Source of the DNA: Gigaspora rosea
Lineage: Eukaryota; Glomeromycota; Glomeromycetes; Diversisporales; Gigasporaceae
Length of the DNA: 64,000 nucleotides
Assembly: GCA_003550325.1 (NCBI GenBank)
Contig: QKWP01000120.1
Coordinates: forward strand, 325,683-389,682
Direction: 5' to 3'
Part shown: piece after piece, positions 23,115-33,150 of the stretch
How the letters are laid out: every line of letters begins with the position of its first letter
Numbering within the stretch: position 1 is the first letter of the stretch
Notes under the pieces: model-generated
Told to the model about the DNA's origin: nothing
What the model saw: only the letters and a program-made list of their open reading frames with translations
The model's database searches: none
Program-made: the position numbers and the translations under genes

Positions 23115-24240
23115 CCACATTAATAATGATACGGATCGATAGACGGGTCGATCCTAAAAAGTTCACACCGGTCGATCGGATTGACTTTTTTGCTACAGTT
23201 TTTCCGATCAGAATAGTCTCTATATCCAAATCAAACGTGTGGAAAGCTATCAGGTAGTTCTTTGCCAAATTCAATCAATACTAAATTGATTCTTTTGTAT
23301 CTTATGCTGATTAATTGTTTACGCACTCGAACGTTCCCGTTCCTTATAAGTCAACTAATGAATATCTATTGTTTTGTTTCACATTTTCGGTATGGTACAT
23401 AGCTATGAAGAACATGGCTTCTTCTGCTATCGAGCAACCTACGCAGCAGTTTCTAGTATCGCAACTTTTTTTTTTTTTGTTTGTTTCATTATGCGTTTTA
23501 GCAACTAGGCTGTCGTCCCGACAGGTCTTACTGTCCAGTACTCTTGACTTAACACCTCCCAAAAACTTGAATTTACTAGGTAAATGACTATCGTCCCGAC
23601 AGGCCATTCAAAAGACGCATTATCACCAAGATGCTACAACCAGAACGGAAGTCAGGTTCGCAGAAAAGACAAAAGTTGGCCATTACCATATGCTTACTAA
23701 TATACTATAACAATTAACTCATCTTAATCAATTAATTCATATTTATTAATGACTATCAATACTGATATATATCATATTTTCATCAATGATCGGATTACTA
23801 ATAACTGTCGCGGATCATAATGAAATCGAACTCTAACTAACTTCTAACCTTAATCCCTAACATTAAAAAATGCGCCACCAAAAATTTATTTTCGGTGGCT
23901 TGTCAATTTTTTTATACTGTACATATATTTCATTTTAATCTGATTTCTTTTAATCCGTCACAATAACTAAAGTTACCTTATACTTTCGTTCGATGGACCG
24001 ATCGAACATGTGATCGTAATCGGGCCTATCACATGTTCGATCGGGTAGCAAATGATTCGAGACAAAAGCTGTCTCGTATTCACGTATCGAGCAGTTATTC
24101 ATTGTTATAAACGACTAGCAGATTTTTAATACTTTTTTTTTTGAAATACGCTTTATAAGAGAACTAATTCTAAAACTTCTTTTTATCGACCGGTCCGGTG
24201 CAGGCTGAGTGTCGATCTATCATCGACCCGGCCGGGACCA
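23115..24240. repeat. GATCGA-rich dispersed repeat, copy 2, with insertions
   Basis: Partner of 13586-14020. The left block (GGGTCGATCCTAAAAAG, TTTTTGCTACAGTTTTTCCG) and right block (TTTTTATCGACCGGTCCGG) match; the centre differs. The centre contains GTCGTCCCGACAGG twice (23510, 23589), a telomere-decay-like stretch near 23850 and a hairpin at about 23998-24042 pairing GATCGAACATGTGATC with its partner. No credible protein; the short frames at 23315-23607 overlap on opposite strands and are unsupported. Confidence 0.4.
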
Positions 24241-25289
24241 GCTCATATCAGTAATTTTGGAATTTTTTAAGAGATTAAAAGAGTGAATCAGACTTGATAT
24301 TGCAGAAATAACCAAAGATAATGATTCACAACAAAGAAACAAAAAGATATTAGTTAGAATATCGATAAACTATATAAGTTAAGGACTTAACGAACTAAGT
24401 TTAAAAACTACAGCTTAAATTAGCTTGAAGCCAAATCTCCAGATGGGTCACCACGAGTTATCACACACAAAATTTATGTGATATAAATTTTGTGTGTGAT
24501 ATATACGGATACGAAATATCTATAGATACGGAATCCACATTTTAAGCAGATTTTGGATCTAAGTGGATATTAAATATTAAAATTGAATACATAGATTATA
24601 TATTTTTAATAGCAGGTTTGGAAATAGGGTTGGGATCCAAACATTTTTTTTTTTAAATTACGGTATTGCTACTTAGGTTGGGATTGGGAATCGCTTAGTT
24701 GAGTTCATAATCAAAACCCGAATATACATCCCACTTCAGTAAATAGTGTCAAGCTCAAAACCAATCAATTCATTAAATAAATAAACGTGCATTTAATAAT
24801 ATAATATTAATACTTTAAATTATTTAAAAAATTTAAAACTTTAATAGATATGCATATCGAGGTTCAAAGATTGAATTCAGTTATGGTAATTTTTGATTGT
24901 TTGATGTAAGTTAAAGTATACTGTAACTTACATGTAAAGTATGTAAGCTATAAAAGTGTAATTATTATACAGTATATGAGTTGTGTTTAAGATATTATTT
25001 AGTCTTAATACATCTCGGATATTGATTGTTTAGCTAATATTAACTATATACATAGTTGGGTTGATTTATTTAATTTAGAATAGCATTTTTATCCTAACCT
25101 TAAATTTAAAATGGTCAATATTTAAGATACAATATAAATATTAATTGTTTCATCATATATCAATTATTTAAAAAACAGAAGGTTATAATATTCGTGCAAT
25201 ATAATACGTATAGTGTAATCTCGGCAAATTGCAGAATTGATTTCCATTTATACAGTAGCCGCGCCGACATTTATCCACAAAAACTTATT
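24241..25289. other. AT-rich stretch with a short perfect hairpin
   Basis: At about 24460-24499 ATCACACACAAAATTTA pairs perfectly with TAAATTTTGTGTGTGAT around a ~6-nt loop. Otherwise nothing recognised. Confidence 0.5.
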
Positions 25290-25885
25290 TTAAATTTTCT
25301 AGGAAAGTTTAGGCACTTCCTACATATAGCCAATATTTAATACAGATCTAACAATTTCTGTATATAGCACGATGAGCCTCCCTCTGCAATATTCGCGTAA
25401 CATATTGAATATGATGTTTATTCCTTACCTTATAACCAGGGTTGGCAATGGATATACTCCATCTAACCAATGGAACCAATGGAGTCAATGGAATTAGGAA
25501 TGAATTATTAACAAATACTATATTATAAGCTAGTTGGCCTCCATTGTCCCCATTCGCAAACTATTCTCAATGGAGCAATGAAATGATGCCAATGGAGTTG
25601 TTCTCCATTCATCCCAATGGACAAATGTGCAACCCTGCTTACAGCCCATCATTTATTGACGGGCTCTAATACAGTATATATTTGAAGTTACCGTGCATAT
25701 ATGCGTTTAGGATAAAAATGTGATCTGTGCCGAATATTTTTAATTTCCAGGACCGTTTGGGCCCTTTATAAATATAGCCGGTGTTTAGTACAGGCTTAAA
25801 AATTTTCATATACAGTATAGCCCCGATGAGTCTCTATAAGATAACTGCCTTTAGTTCCGCTGTTTAACGACGGACTCTAATACTA
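25290..25885 (+). repeat. Diverged tandem duplication; first copy holds a MITE
   Basis: Sequence around 25290-25428 plus 25646-25670 (ATATAGCC, TTTAATACAG, TATATAGC, GATGAGCCTCCCT, GACGGGCTCTAATAC) reappears at 25740-25885 (ATATAGCC, TTTAGTACAG, TATAGCCCCGATGAGTCTC, GACGGACTCTAATAC). The 201-bp MITE at 25437 is present only in the first copy, so the second approximates the empty site. Confidence 0.55.
25437..25637. mobile_element. hAT-type MITE with CAATGGA motif arrays, copy 1
   Basis: Ends CAGGGTTGGCAATGG and ...TGCAACCCTG form an 8-bp TIR with looser extension. Flanks CTTATAAC and CTTACAGC agree at 6 of 8 positions; the left flank equals the TSD of the complete hAT at 34240. The interior carries CAATGGA several times on one side and TCCATTG on the other. 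A central TATTATAAGCTAGTTGGCCT is shared exactly with copy 2 at 32752. No ORF. Confidence 0.75.
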
Positions 25886-25974
25886 GTTTGATTATTATAA
25901 AAACTTACCATTTATAATAAAATTTGAACTGACATATAACTTAATGTAAGGCAAGTTATGTAAGTTACAATTTA

Positions 25975-26205
25975 CGGGTGCCGGTCAAAATCCCGACAAA
26001 CAGGTCATAATTCCGACAAAAAATCCCGACAATAAAAATCCGACAACAAAAAATTATTAAATTTATTTAGGTTAGGTTAGGGTTAGGTGAGTGCTTAGGT
26101 TAGGGTTAGGGTGAGCACCTAGGTTAAGGTTTAGGTTTAGTTGATTTTATAGTAATATGACTTGTAATGATTTTGTCGGGATTTTGACCCAAACCCCAAT
26201 TTACA
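25975..26205. mobile_element. MITE with TCCCGACA arrays and TTAGGG-like core
   Basis: The left end GGTCAAAATCCCGACAAA is the complement of the right end TTTTGTCGGGATTTTGACC. The left arm repeats the TCCCGACA word four times with slips. The core is GGTTAGGTTAGGGTTAGG and related telomere-like sequence from about 26075 to 26145, with a local palindrome around GTGAGCACCTAGG. No ORF. Confidence 0.65.
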
Positions 26206-26886
26206 ACCCTACTAGTAACACGTAAAACTTGTTTGAGTGTTGCCAAGTAATAATTGTAATCACCAGAAGAACCTCGTGTAGTAAAAGCACAGATATCGGT
26301 CGTCTTATCCTCAAATCTTTATCATTGATTTTACAGGTTTTTATCTGGCAACACTCTTTTAACCCTTTTTCACAAAGTTTATCTGAAGTCCTGATGAAAC
26401 TGGTTTTAATTAAGATTATTTAACTAAATCAATTTGCCCAATTTGGTAATAATCGTACTTGAATTATTAAGTGAATGTTATCAAAAAACTGCTGATATTG
26501 GTGCCGCCGGTAAATATATAATGCCGACAACTGCTATAATTATAGTGTTAGTATCAAAAATCGAGTCGAAAAAGTATAAGAGGTGAAGACAAGCATAATG
26601 CATTTGGCATGGATACTGATATAACAGTCAATGGAATCAAAGGACAAACATTAATTTTAGGATTAGATTAGAGGTAGGTTACTCTGAAATCACTTATGTT
26701 AGCAAAAATTGCCATCTAGACACTCTTTATGAATATAGCACGGTAGTTTCAGACTGCTGATTATTATATTATTCGCTTTTCTTTCTTGCTTTGCAATGCT
26801 TCGCCGGATTTATCAAATTTTTATCATTTGATTGGTCTGACATCGCATGATTTTGCGCCTTTAGATGACTTCCGTCGTCTAAAGCG
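26206..26886. other. Non-coding; inverted MITE remnant at right
   Basis: 26206-26640 shows nothing recognisable. From about 26640 to 26886 the complement resembles the MITE at 27914-28188 (CTAAAGGCGCAAAATCATG, CCAATCAAATGATAAAA, ATCCGGCGAAGCA), so a decayed relative flanks the large palindrome in opposite orientation. Confidence 0.45.
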
Positions 26887-27916
26887 GCAAATCTTACGTT
26901 TTTGATACTCCTGCACTTACTTTTTTGATACTCCTGTATGTACCCCAAAATTACTTTACTTTTTTGATACCGATCTGCATATATACACGTGACTGTGTTA
27001 CACAAAGGCCCAGTGCATTGTTTTTGCAAAATAATTTTGGTTACACGCCGCTAATGTCGTGTAACGTTACACAAGTCTAATTTTGGTACCTAACCCGGCA
27101 TTAAGCTTAATGCTGGTGGGCACTATCATGAAATGCCCCCGGCGGGGTTAGACATAATTCCGGCCCACCCTAACCCTAAATCTAGGAGTACCCTAACCCG
27201 GCATTAAGCTTAATGCTGGTGGGCACTATCATGATAATGCCCCCGGCGGGGTTAGACATAATTCCGGCCCACCCTAACCCTAAATCTAGGAACCCTAAAA
27301 ACTAATTGTTCGAAGCAACATCCAATCACAGTACATATACTGGTTACACGACATATGCATCTAGTATATGTACTGTGATTGGATGTTGCTTCGAACAAAT
27401 AGTTTTTAGGTTTTCTAGATTTAGGGTTAGGGTGGCCGGAATTATGTCTAACCCGCCGGGGGCATTATCATGATAGTGCCCACCAGCATTAAGCTTAATG
27501 CCGGGCAAAATTAGACCTGTGTAACGTTACCCGACATTAGCGGCGTGTAACCAAAAATTATTTTTGCAAAAACAATGCTCTGGGCTTTTGTGTAACACAA
27601 GTCACGTGTATATATGCAGGGTACATACTGGGTACATACAGGAGTATCTAGGGTCGTGTGTCAGATAGAGAGTCTATATAGTAAAACTGCCCAACAAAAA
27701 CTTTTTGTTAGTGCGCTAAAGGCGGTTCCTTATGCAAAATTTCAAGAAATAAACGATTTTTAACAAAATAAACGGAAAATTTCCTGATCGTGTTACGTTA
27801 CACCTGATCTTTAAAATGGATCAGGAGATCTGCGCCACATGATCGACAAAACCTGGCATAGAATTTTTGTATGCTCAAAAAAGTAAGTGCAGGAGTATCA
27901 AAAACGTAAGATTTGC
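26887..27916. repeat. 1-kb palindromic (foldback) element
   Basis: Outer ends are GCAAATCTTACGTTTTTGAT and its complement. The arms meet at a 23-nt loop (27341-27363) flanked by CAGTACATATAC and GTATATGTACTG. Inside the arms are GC-richer palindromes (GCATTAAGCTTAATGC, GGGCACTATCATGATAATGC) and CACCCTAACCCTAAATCTAG. The left arm carries that ~102-bp module twice (27089-27190, 27191-27293) where the right arm has it once. The right arm has an extra ~228 bp (27649-27876) with no counterpart. No coding potential. The element is bounded on both sides by TCTAAAGCGG-type MITE ends. Confidence 0.8.
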
Positions 27917-28188
27917 TCTAAAGCGGGGCAAATTCACGTGATCACAGCCAATCAAATTACAGAATTTTGATGATCGCCGGCGAAGCAAAGAACGAAAAAC
28001 CTAAAAAATACAAAAAACGGCAGTCTAAACCTACCTCAGGTAGGTTAAGTAAAAATATCGGGAAGGTAATTTTGCTTATATATAACTATCTAAAACCCAG
28101 CCTAACCCTAATATAAGATGGCCCTAACCCTAAAGTTAATCGAGAAAATTATTAAGAAATATGAGTTGCCCCCGCTTTAGACGTCCCC
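27914..28188. mobile_element. TCTAAAGCGG-family MITE, copy 2
   Basis: The left end begins CTCTAAAGCGGGGCAA; the right end is TTGCCCCCGCTTTAGACGTCCCC. Internal blocks (AGCCAATCAAATTA, TTTTGATGATCGCC, GGCGAAGCAAA, AACCTACCT, GGTAATTTTGC, CCCTAACCCTAAA) occur in the same order in the clean copy at 39103-39375. The left terminus is fused to the large palindrome. No TSD visible. Confidence 0.65.
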
Positions 28189-28311
28189 CTTATTTGGGAT
28201 AGTCCCAATCCCAATTTTACACGTAAAAGTTTGGGATTTCTAGCCGTAATATAAATTATGTTCAGAAATGTTTGACGTTACGGCAAATTAGAGGCATTTT
28301 GCGAAACATAG

Positions 28312-28590
28312 TACCGTATTGTCGCGAAATAGCAGGCATGGGTTTGATTCGAAAATAGTGTCCTCTATAACGCCCATGCGCGTCCAAAAATAATGTGCAC
28401 CTCATAATAATAAAAAAAAAACGCTCAGAAAGTAGATTTAGTAATAAAGTAAACCTACATTCGGTGCGTTTTTTGGTTAGTACATTTTTTATTTACCGTA
28501 TTACCGCGAAATAACGCGCAAGGATGAAATTACAAATTTCGGCCTAGATTGAGCTTAATTCAGGTCGAACCTCGAAATATCGCCCCTGCA
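28312..28590. repeat. CGCGAAATAACGC motif modules
   Basis: ACCGTATTGTCGCGAAATAG opens at 28312 and ACCGTATTACCGCGAAATAA at about 28497, with GC-rich words (CCCATGCGCG, CGAAATATCGCCCCTGC) between. They belong to the family whose cleanest copy is 14062-14315. Individual element borders are unclear. Confidence 0.45.
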
Positions 28591-28703
28591 GTAAGGAGAT
28601 TGTCACGGGCTAAAATGGCATTTCCGAAGATTAGAAGAAATGAAGTCCCAAACAAATATTAGAAGAATTGGATGGCAGAGTTTGTCAGCCGAAGTTTGTG
28701 GCA

Positions 28704-29025
28704 AACTACAAAATAAGGTGAGCCGTGTCCCTTTACCGTATTGTAATAACGTCCTCCCTGTGCGTTATTTCGGGCATCTGCGCGTTATGCGTTGGCAAAG
28801 GATGAGCCACTACAAAATAAGGTGAGCCGTGTTTAAGTAAGCCCCTTTACCGTATTGTAATAACGCCCTCCTGTGCGTTATTTCGGGCATTTGCGTGTTA
28901 TGCGTTGGCAAAGGATGAGCAACTACAAAACAAGGTGAGCCGTGTTTAAGTAAGCCCCTTTACCGTATTTTAATAACGCCCTCCTGTACGTTATTTCGGG
29001 CATCAGCGCGTTATTTTAAGTGCGC
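28704..29025 (+). repeat. Three tandem ~104-113-bp units with CGTTATTTCGGG
   Basis: Units start at about 28704, 28808 and 28921, each beginning ACTACAAAA(T/C)AAGGTGAGCC. Each contains TTTACCGTATT.TAATAACG, GTGCGTTATTTCGGGCAT and GTTGGCAAAGGATGAG. The first unit lacks about 12 bases (TTTAAGTAAGCC). Apparent coding frames across them are not conserved between units. Confidence 0.7.
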
Positions 29026-29394
29026 ATGCGTCTTATTTGAATAAAAATGTAAATTTTTGATCTTCACGTAGGTATTGGAATAGAGATTGTACCTGTTGGG
29101 AAAACCTCTACCCGGTTACTATTAAATTACCCGGGATATCCGGATAAATTACTATGTCACACAATGCCCGGGTACAATCACTATATTGGCAGGCACAAAA
29201 TTTCCGGGTGATGTAACCTGCTTTTTTTTCGGTAAACAAAGTTTAGAAACTCCTGCAATATATTTATATTATAAAATTTCCGGCCGCTTTAAAACTACAC
29301 TGGAAGTCAACTTAACTAAACGGAACCTCCGTATTTTACAATAGAATTTTGTGCCCTGATTGGAGGATGCGTTAAGTCACATAAAAAGGCACAT
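29026..29394. other. Non-coding stretch, nothing firm
   Basis: Contains CCCGGG-type words (29110-29215) but no resolvable element or gene. Confidence 0.4.
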
Positions 29395-29690
29395 TTCATC
29401 GACAAGCTTTATTTTAGAAACGATTAATTTACAGACAAGTTCACTTCATGAACAGTAAGTATATTTCACTGACAACTTATTTCCTAGACCAAGTAATCTT
29501 AGTCATTCATTGTCTTAGGGTTAAGTTTAGAATTAGAGTTAGGGTTAGTGCAATTGAATTTATAAAAAAAAAACTTGTCAGTGAAATAAGCTGGTCGGTG
29601 AAGTATACTGTCTACGAAATGAACTTGTCTGTAGCTTGTCGGTGAAATGTGGTGTTTGAAGTGATTGTCGGTAAAATGATTGGGAACTCA
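29395..29690. mobile_element. Foldback element of TTCACYGACAA arrays, copy 2
   Basis: The left arm has TTTCATCGACAAG, TTTACAGACAAGTTCAC and TTTCACTGACAA. The right arm has the complements (CTTGTCAGTGAAATAAG, TCGGTGAAGTA, CTTGTCTGTAGCTTGTCGG). The loop holds telomere-like TAGGGTTAAGTTTAG and AGGGTTAG words. Related to 22745-23015. The reading frame across it follows the repeats and is not a gene. Confidence 0.65.
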
Positions 29691-29696
29691 TAAAAG

Positions 29697-29817
29697 TGGT
29701 GCGCGTTATTTCGGGACGCGTGTGGCGTTATTTTGACTAAGATAATTTAACCTTTTCAAAAAGGCAGATTTCAAATTAACGTCCGGCCCGCTATTACGCG
29801 CAAATACGGTATGTTCT
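29697..29817. mobile_element. Short CGTTATTTCG / TACGGTA element
   Basis: The sequence runs from GCGCGTTATTTCGGGACGCG to GCTATTACGCGCAAATACGGTA. The words match the ends of 14062-14315. A similar piece is at 31577-31657 (CGCCTATGCGCG to TTTCGCGACTATACGGTA). Both look like internally deleted family members. Confidence 0.45.
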
Positions 29818-29989
29818 AAGTTATTTAAAGGACGTAGCTTGGGTAATGTTGGTTATGACACTTATGTGCGAGGTAGGAGCACTAACCGTTGTGGTTGATT
29901 TTGGTGCCCGGAAATTCGGCAAAGGATATGTATCGTGATCGGGATTTGCATGAATGGCGTGATTCGGGTTTGCATGAAATTAATTAAAA

Positions 29990-30262
29990 GTCAAACAATG
30001 TTTGCATGAACGATGGGTAAAATAAGTAATAATCAGTGACGCAAATGTGTATTAATAATATATAAATAAGGTATCGATCCCAGATACTAGGAACTTTTGG
30101 CCCAAAAAATATCTCTTGAGACTCTCTTAACGAATAAACTGATATCGGTGTGTACATATCATCAGTGGAAGGATCTGTACGATACACAATCTACGTGGAA
30201 ATAGCCAAAACGAGCGTGAAACGTTGGTAGAAGTCAAGAAGTACACGGTAGTCCGGTAAACT
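29990..30262 (-). pseudogene. Possible decayed exon of unknown protein
   Basis: One minus-strand frame reads DYRVLLDFYQRFTLVLAIST, a TAG, then YRTDPSTDDMYTPISVYSLR and SQEIFFGPKVPSIWDRYL with well-mixed composition unlike the repeats around it. No start, no homology that I recognise, no splice sites proven. It may be a relic of a host gene truncated by the MULE-like element to its right, or chance. Confidence 0.25.
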
Positions 30263-30393
30263 AAGTGACACTAACTTGATAATAATTCCCCTCATAAAAA
30301 TATTGACCAAATCATCATAATCACGCCTCTGGCGAGTTTATCCAATCTTAGTCGAAGCATATTAAGTCACTCCATAGCAAGATGCATGAAATT

Positions 30394-31547
30394 GGGTTTG
30401 TCAATATCCCGAAGATCAAATTCCGAAGATACTAAATTCCGATATACTAAATCCTTAAAGATCAAAATCCTGAAAGTATAATATCCTAATTCTGAAAGAT
30501 TAAATAATCCTGAAAGGTTATAATTCTGAAAGGTTATATCCTGAAAAGCCATAATCTCAGAAGGTTATAACCTTAAAAAATCACAATTACCTTTCGGGAT
30601 TATGACTTTCAGGATTATGACCCTTTAGAATTATGATCTTTTTAGAATTATGTTCTTTCAGAATTGTGATTTTCAGGATAGTAATTTTTCGGGATTATGG
30701 TCTTTCAGGATATTATACTGTACTTTTGGGATTTTGATCTTTCAGGATTTAGTGTATCGGAATCAGGGACCCGGAAAATTTTGGTTTGGAAATTGCAAAA
30801 ATTTATTTGGACGTTGGCCAATATTTGATAAAATTTGGATAAAATCTTCGAATATTTGGAATTATTTGTACTATTTTTCATCAAAAAAGCTCTGTTGACC
30901 AATCAAAAAACATGATTTCATGTAACCATAACTAGCAAAAAATTTTCCAATTCTGAAATTTCGTATCAAAATTTATTATTTTGAATAATTGTGGTATGTC
31001 TATCGGCTTCAATCCATGCTTAGATAATTTTAGTAGGAATTTTTTTTTTGTCCGTGTTTAAAAAAAAAATACTATACTGTGTAAATTAACTCTTGTAATT
31101 TGCGAGAGAGCTGGCAAAATTATAAGTGTAGACTTGATGTGCATAGTGTTTCGATCCTAAATCCGAAATCTGGATTGATCCTTCAATCCAGACAAATTCA
31201 GATATCCAGGCTAGAGATTTTTACTAGGATTGGTCAAAAGAATTTAAATTATGGACCTAAGGATATACCCAAAGTAAGCTTTATACATAATCTGATACGG
31301 ATTCAATCCGGATTTATCCGGATGGCGAGATATGTAGCACATTTTTATTGTCTGTATTTTTATTGGTTAGATCACATATATACTGGAAAATCGGTAAAAA
31401 ATTTGGAAAAATTTGGCAATTTGGAAATATCAAAATTTGGCCAAAAATTTGGAATAATTTGGGAAAATTTATTTCAAAATTTTCCGGGTCCCTGATCGGA
31501 ATTTAGTATCTTCGGGATTTTGATCTTTGGGATATTGACACAAACTT
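30394..31547. mobile_element. MULE-like foldback MITE with 9-bp target duplication
   Basis: The left end is GGGTTTGTCAATATCCCGAA. The right end complement is AAGTTTGTGTCAATATCCCA. Both continue with GATACTAAATTCCGAT. The 9-bp CATGAAATT flanks exactly (30385-30393 and 31548-31556), the size made by Mutator-like transposases. Arms are arrays of a ~10-bp word (ATCCTGAAAG on the left, CTTTCAGGAT on the right, about a dozen copies in all). A hAT-like element is inserted at 30764-31494. No ORF of its own. Confidence 0.8.
30764..31494. mobile_element. hAT-like non-autonomous element nested in the MULE-like one
   Basis: TIRs CAGGGACCCGGAAAATTTTG and CAAAATTTTCCGGGTCCCTG are perfect over 20 bases. 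The 8-bp ATCGGAAT flanks both ends exactly (30756-30763, 31495-31502). The interior has several AATTTGG(A/C) words near the right end and open frames up to 131 codons, but none with recognisable transposase motifs. Superfamily rests on CAGGG termini plus 8-bp TSD. Confidence 0.85.
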
Positions 31548-31689
31548 CATGAAATTTACATTTGTTTCAAAATAAACGCCTATGCGCGTACTTGAAATAA
31601 CGAGCATAGATTCAAATTAACGCGTAAATGTGCGTTATTTCGCGACTATACGGTAAATATTATTTGGGATTCTAACAAATCCAAAACTA

Positions 31690-31957
31690 CCGTAAATGGT
31701 CACCTCCATAATAGTAGACCAGCATGCATCATCCCTGGGTCTACAACATAGGTCTAGCTTTTGTAAAAAGTAAAAGACCCGTGTATATTAATAGGATATG
31801 ATAAAAGACCTGGGTAATTTGGGTTATTTAAATGTTAATAGTGATATATATATACTACCTAAACCCCAATTATCAGACTTATATCCCTATGGGTCTATTA
31901 TCGGTTTTAAAATTGGTGAAATATAACAGACCCGGTCTTTTATATGACCGCTTACGG
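31690..31957. mobile_element. TA-target MITE with CCGTAAATGGTCA ends
   Basis: TA flanks, left end CCGTAAATGGTCA, right end TGACCGCTTACGG (11 of 13 paired). The interior repeats AAAGACC(C/T)G(T/G)GT words and complements (GGGTCTA), giving a loose palindrome. Tc1/mariner-like by target. No ORF. Confidence 0.65.
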
Positions 31958-32399
31958 TAGTAGGTTTGGACTATTTGGAAATATTTCGGAAATCAAATTT
32001 TGACATAGCAACAATCAGATTCGAACATTATGCAGTCAAATTTGAACATCATCTCAAATTGACATTATACAATCAAATTCGATCATATTGGTGTATAAAT
32101 CTTATTAGATACATTGTAAAATTTGGGATATTCGTAGATTCAAGAAACATTTGTCCCCTAAATTAAATAAATTTCCATAAATTTGAATAGCTTATTTTAA
32201 ATGTGTAAATTCATAAATGCTCTTCGTACTATACTCACCTAATTTAATGAGAATTTGATAGTAAATATGAGCTTGAATTACTTATTTTGATGCTTAGATC
32301 AAATATGATATGTGCTCTTTATACTCATCTAAATAATGCAAATAAAATGAAATTAATTAATTAATTTTTAATTGTCCGAAGCGTAGCCGACTCTATACT

Positions 32400-33150
32400 T
32401 CTAGGCATTTGGATCTGCGTAATCACATGATACGCGTCTGTCACGATGATTTTCTGCGGCAATAAATAGCCGTGATAAATTCAAATTCTGCAAAATTTCC
32501 GTGCATAATAATTTTGCTTTTTCTGTGCAATTTCTGTAATAAAGATTTAAAGATTCCGTGCTATCAATATTAAAAATAGATTTATTCTGCAATTTTTTTT
32601 TAATTATAACGATAATCAAATTTTAGCTATCAATTTTGCCATTAAAGTATAACCTATTTCCAAATGCTGAAATATTAAAAGTTTTATCCGACTTTGACAT
32701 ATCATTTTATTAAATAATAATCTTTTTGTTATATACAGTATGCCTTGCGCGCAGGGTGCAATGGATATACTCCATTGCCAATGGAGCAAATGGAACCAAT
32801 GGAACCAATGTAGCCAATGAAGCCAATGGAATTAGATATGTTATTGACAAATACTATATTATAAGCTAGTTGGCCTCCATTGGCTCCATTGGCAAATTAT
32901 TCTCAATGGAGCAATGGAGTGATGCCAATGGAGTTATTTTATTCTCCATTCACCCCAATGGATAAGCGCATATTTACAAATACAGTATAGGGTTTTCTTG
33001 TTGGGCTAAAGGGAAGTACACACGTGCGTACGATCATGAATTATATTGACTGGTTCAGAATTGGCCCAATCATATGCGAATATTATCCTGTGAGGATGAA
33101 TTCTGCGATATTCTGCGATGTTCTGCCGATTCCGTGATTATGTGGCGCGT
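32400..33150. repeat. hAT-end-like TTCTGC / TTCCGTG motif region
   Basis: Between 32430 and 32620, and again at 33095-33140, the words TTCTGC, TTCTGCGATATTCTGCGATG and TTCCGTG(A/C) recur. The complete hAT at 34240 has the same words (GCAGAA, CACGGAA) at its ends. A CAATGGA MITE is inserted between the two parts. I read this as a decayed non-autonomous relative; no termini found. Confidence 0.45.
32752..32968. mobile_element. CAATGGA hAT-type MITE, copy 2
   Basis: Begins CAGGGTGCAATGGATATACT and shares the same order of motifs and the exact core TATTATAAGCTAGTTGGCCT with copy 1 (25437). CAATGGA/TCCATTG words are more numerous than in copy 1. The right terminus has lost the expected CACCCTG. 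Confidence 0.7.
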
